NCBI GenBank assembly: GCA_963753055.1
Contig: CAVWAP010000002.1
Location: forward strand, 62,001 to 126,000
DNA: 64,000 nucleotides
Reading direction: 5' to 3'
Source of the DNA: JAUWGC01 sp963753055
GTDB lineage: Bacteria; Bacteroidota; Bacteroidia; Bacteroidales; B18-G4
Part shown: positions 61,043-64,000 of the stretch, piece by piece
How the letters are laid out: each line of letters begins with the position of its first letter
Numbering within the stretch: the first letter of the stretch is position 1
The notes under the pieces: generated by a model
Told to the model about the DNA's origin: nothing
Database searches by the model: none
Seen by the model: only the letters and a program-made list of their open reading frames with translations
Translations under genes and position numbers: made by a program

Positions 61043-63439
61043 TTATTCATCAATATACTTGATGTTAATTTTCTCAATCTTGCCATTAAACCTGAATGGA
61101 GCCCGATCATAATAATCCAATGACACCGGTGAGCCCAGGTCCACGCCAACATCAAAGGTTTCAGAAGCAGTATGGGCGGCAGGAACCGATCGTTCAATGC
61201 GCCCCTGACCAACCTGCTTCCCGTTCACTTTTAAAGTTACTGTGGCGGGAGCCATCCTTTCTTTGGTGTCATAGTTTGTTTCTACTTCAATTTTTACCTT
61301 CCCGGTTGGAATGGCTGACTGTGATGTAATTTTGTAACGGTTCAGGGTCATGGCGTTGTACTCGGCCTTTAAAACCCCTTTATCCATATATACTGTAAAT
61401 CCTGAGGAAATTCCGCCAAGTGCGAAAAGCACCCCTTCGGCATTTTTACCAATTTCTGCATCAATCACTGCCAAAGTAGATCGACCACTCGCAAATTTGG
61501 GAGCCATTGCTTCCGGGATCCGATCCTGACCCTCATAGAACGACCATTCTGTAAGTGGTGAAGAGGGCAGTTCACTTGGACTGAAAAACACAGTGTACAT
61601 GGAAGCACCTATAGGATAAACAAGGTTTTCTGTGGCTTCTTTATCGAAAAGTGCTTTCAATTCAGCCAGTTTCTCCGGGTTTTCTTTTGCTAAATCTTTC
61701 GATTGTGAATAATCCTCTTCCAGGTTGTATAGTTCCCAAATATCTTTTTCGGGCTCAAAGTTGAGCACACCCTCCATGTTGGTCGACCAGGGCGCTCGTG
61801 GGCCAAAAGTTCCGGCGAACCAACCCTCATGATAGACACCCCGACTACCGAGAATTTCAAAATACTGAGTGGATTTAGTGGTTTTAGCCTCTGGCTGGTC
61901 AAAAGTATATACCATTGAAACACCATCCAATGGCTGCTGCTCAATTCCATCTACTATGTCTGGAGGATTAATATCTAAAATATCGTAAATGGTAGCCGCA
62001 ATGTCGTTTACATGATGAAATTGTGAACGAACCTTCCCATCGTGCTTGATTTTTTTTGGCCAGGATATAACCAGTGGTGTGCGGGTACCGCCGAAATGTG
62101 CTGCCACAAGCTTGGTGCTTTGGAAAGGTGCTGAACCAGAAAATGCCCACCCATGATGATACATGATATCCAACTTTGGTCCACCCAGGGCATCCATTCC
62201 GCCATAATCTTCATTAAGCGCTTGAATATGTTCTTCAATGGTTGAGGGCATTGAATTCTGGGCCAACAATTCACTAATGGTTCCATTCATACCTTCCGCA
62301 GAAGGTCCATTATCAGAAAGGATATAGATAATCAAGGTATTGTCGAGCAGCCCCTGTTGTTCCAGTTCATCAACTACTTTGCCATACTGCACATCTGTAT
62401 GCTCCAGAAAGCCGGCGAAAATTTCCATTAATCGGCATTGGAATTCACGCTGTGATTGTGGAATATCATTCCATTTCTGCATACCTTTTTGTAAAGGGTT
62501 TAACTCAGCATTCTCAGGTATCCATCCCATTTCCTTTTGTTGCTCAAAGGTCATAGATCGAAGGACTTCCCAGCCTTCATCAAATTTGCCATCATATTTA
62601 TCTGCCCATTCTTTAAATATATGATGAGGACCATGCACAGCACCCGGGGTGAAATACATAAAAAAGGGTTTGCCGGGGTTGATGGTATTACTGGTTCTTA
62701 ACCACTCGATGGCTTTTTCCGTCATGTCTTCAGTTAAATGGTACTTGGGGTCATGAGGTGCCTGAACCGGATTGGTGTTTTCAAACAATGCGGGTTCATA
62801 CTGTGAGGTTTCACCGGCCAGGAAGCCATAGAAATAATCAAATCCTAGTCCTGTTGGATATCGGTCGAAAGGTCCCAATTTGGTGATATCTGTTACCGGA
62901 GTGTTGTGCCACTTGCCGAATGCGGCCGTGTTATAGCCGTAATAACTAAGGACCTGGGCAAAAGTAGCCGTCGATTTGGGAATCTTGCCTACATAGCCAT
63001 CCCAATCGGAAGCTAACTCGGCAATCTGTCCTGCACCAACCCGGTGATGGTTTCGCCCGGTTAACAATGAAGCCCTTGTGGGTGAGCACATGGCGGTGGT
63101 ATGAAAGGCATTGTATGAGATACCCGTTTCAGCCAACCTTGTCATGGTGGGTGTTTTAATCGGACCTCCGAATGTGGAGGGGTGAGCAAAACCGGCATCA
63201 TCCGTCATGAAAATAACGATATTGGGAGCATCCTCAGGAAGACGGTTTTCGGCTTTGCGCCATTGGTGCTTTGAATCTTTTAGGGTTTTTCCGGCAACAC
63301 TTGCCGAAACAGGTTCAGGAAATGGTAATACACTTCCGTCGGAAGGTAGTTCGGTTGTTTTAACTTTTTCCTGATTTTGTGTGCACGAAAATGCCATCAA
63401 TAAGACCAGAAGGCAGCATACATGGTTTATTGTTTTCAT
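61043..63439 (-). CDS. Arylsulfatase (formylglycine-dependent), lipoprotein
   Basis: 798 residues, lipobox MAFSC19. Alkaline-phosphatase-fold sulfatase: TDD 79-81 (metal ligands), C118-S-P-T-R122 giving the formylglycine nucleophile, LLTGR 125-129, GKWHN near 197, VHGPHH near 271, DNGPS near 380, and HFGGTRTPLVISWP. A C-terminal beta domain (about 640-798) is as in AslA-type enzymes. The cysteine must be converted by a maturase (FGE or AtsB-type) not encoded here. It hydrolyses sulfate esters at the cell surface. No carbohydrate-degradation locus (SusC/D, glycosidases) adjoins it, so the substrate may be a small aryl or steroid sulfate; it lies at the head of the phosphatase/channel/DUF1254 region. 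Confidence 0.94.
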   Translation of the reverse strand: MKTINHVCCLLVLLMAFSCTQNQEKVKTTELPSDGSVLPFPEPVSASVAGKTLKDSKHQWRKAENRLPEDAPNIVIFMTDDAGFAHPSTFGGPIKTPTMTRLAETGISYNAFHTTAMCSPTRASLLTGRNHHRVGAGQIAELASDWDGYVGKIPKSTATFAQVLSYYGYNTAAFGKWHNTPVTDITKLGPFDRYPTGLGFDYFYGFLAGETSQYEPALFENTNPVQAPHDPKYHLTEDMTEKAIEWLRTSNTINPGKPFFMYFTPGAVHGPHHIFKEWADKYDGKFDEGWEVLRSMTFEQQKEMGWIPENAELNPLQKGMQKWNDIPQSQREFQCRLMEIFAGFLEHTDVQYGKVVDELEQQGLLDNTLIIYILSDNGPSAEGMNGTISELLAQNSMPSTIEEHIQALNEDYGGMDALGGPKLDIMYHHGWAFSGSAPFQSTKLVAAHFGGTRTPLVISWPKKIKHDGKVRSQFHHVNDIAATIYDILDINPPDIVDGIEQQPLDGVSMVYTFDQPEAKTTKSTQYFEILGSRGVYHEGWFAGTFGPRAPWSTNMEGVLNFEPEKDIWELYNLEEDYSQSKDLAKENPEKLAELKALFDKEATENLVYPIGASMYTVFFSPSELPSSPLTEWSFYEGQDRIPEAMAPKFASGRSTLAVIDAEIGKNAEGVLFALGGISSGFTVYMDKGVLKAEYNAMTLNRYKITSQSAIPTGKVKIEVETNYDTKERMAPATVTLKVNGKQVGQGRIERSVPAAHTASETFDVGVDLGSPVSLDYYDRAPFRFNGKIEKINIKYIDE

Positions 63440-63527
63440 TTTATTAAATTTTTTGAATATGAGATTTTATTCATTCAATAATATTTATTCTTTATTTGGT
63501 GGTAATCAAAATTCTTTTGAAATAGGC

Positions 63528-64000
63528 TTAGAAAGAAAAGGCTGCTCCAATCTGAAAATAACGATTGTACAAATCTGGTCTGACCTCGAGTAATCCCCAA
63601 TGATACCTGGCCTCAACAGTTATAAATAATATTTTAACACCTATACCTGCAAAAGCTGCAAAATCAATCCAATTTGTTTTTTCAGTATCAGTAGGTGTAT
63701 ACTTATTGTCGCCAACTTTATATTCTTCTGTTAGTTTAAAGTTTGTAGCGATGCCACCAAGTGCAAACACAGGTCCAATCTTCACTTTTAAGTGTATCGG
63801 TATGCTTAAAGTATTTTGGACCCGTTCACTGTTATTAGGATACCTGAGACCATTTTGAAAATATTCCAATCCGGCACCGTAAGAGAGGATTTTATTCACT
63901 TTTTGGTCGCGGTAAATGCCAATATAAAACCAATTGATACTATTTGCTGTATCTGGTTTACTACCTTCATTGACCATTGATGCTGTTTGAAAACCGCCCC
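63528..64000 (-). CDS. PorT-like outer-membrane beta-barrel protein, 5' partial
   Basis: The frame is open through the window edge (GGFQTAS precedes the first ATG at 63977), so the N-terminus is missing. About 157 residues are visible, with eight-strand barrel features: IYRDQKVNKILSYGAGLEYF, IPIHLKVKIGPVFALGGI, AFAGIGVKILFITVEARYHWG and final strand YFQIGAAFSF. This is the OMP_b-brl_2/PorT type. A related remnant is at 49255-49441. Function unknown. Confidence 0.8.
   Translation of the reverse strand, partial: GGFQTASMVNEGSKPDTANSINWFYIGIYRDQKVNKILSYGAGLEYFQNGLRYPNNSERVQNTLSIPIHLKVKIGPVFALGGIATNFKLTEEYKVGDNKYTPTDTEKTNWIDFAAFAGIGVKILFITVEARYHWGLLEVRPDLYNRYFQIGAAFSF

Overview
The window looks like a chromosomal piece of a Bacteroidota bacterium, probably from an uncultured Bacteroidia lineage. 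The evidence is internal. Several proteins end in type IX secretion (T9SS) sorting tails. Promoters fit TTG-N20-TAnnTTTG rather than the sigma-70 pattern. The tyrosine integrase has the Bacteroidetes architecture, the Wza/Wzc pair carries a tyrosine-rich tail, and there are DUF4421 and PorT-like outer-membrane barrels. Shine-Dalgarno sequences are mostly absent. The only RNA gene seen is one tRNA-Phe(GAA). There is no rRNA and no CRISPR array.

Layout. (1) 1-1099: 3' part of a secreted MACPF (perforin-like) protein with a three-fold beta-prism tail. (2) 1282-11560: a probable integrative element of about 10.3 kb inserted between tRNA-Phe and the tRNA's own terminator, bounded by a perfect 16-bp direct repeat. 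It carries a tyrosine integrase, an unknown protein, an excisionase-like HTH protein, two overlapping unknowns (one with the three catalytic motifs of family-A nucleic-acid polymerases), two T9SS-secreted proteins and a PD-(D/E)XK nuclease. (3) 11704-17321: a membrane glycosylation group (flippase-like, GT39, GT2, a basic membrane protein, an exosortase) interspersed with a MITE-like repeat whose ends supply stop codons. (4) 17311-18552: peroxiredoxin and a Fur/PerR regulator. (5) 18586-20892: two T9SS proteins with palindromic repeats inside their coding tails. (6) 21118-25219: a LuxR regulator with a degenerate receiver, then Wzc and Wza. (7) 25339-30648: metallophosphatase, T9SS protein, ZnuA-like lipoprotein. 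(8) 30708-35964: an ABC permease read from a sigma-54 promoter and, divergently, its probable NtrC-type regulator and histidine kinase. (9) 36004-44174: a Tyr/Gly/Arg-rich surface protein and an RND efflux operon whose pump gene carries five frameshifts. (10) 44225-48055: a zinc-ribbon protein, a thioesterase, and a NifX/MinD/MinD/DUF5320/DUF134 operon with a palindromic operator in its promoter spacer. (11) 48212-64000: an envelope region with DUF4421, small barrels, a glucosaminidase and a beta-propeller-like protein, then a duplicated, partly decayed module of class-A acid phosphatase, outer-membrane channel and DUF1254/DUF1214 lipoprotein, headed by an arylsulfatase.

Eight single-base frameshifts in four genes, several of them in short homopolymers and all in otherwise intact proteins, suggest either recent gene decay or residual indel errors in the assembly. 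Calls of 'pseudogene' at those loci should be read with that in mind.
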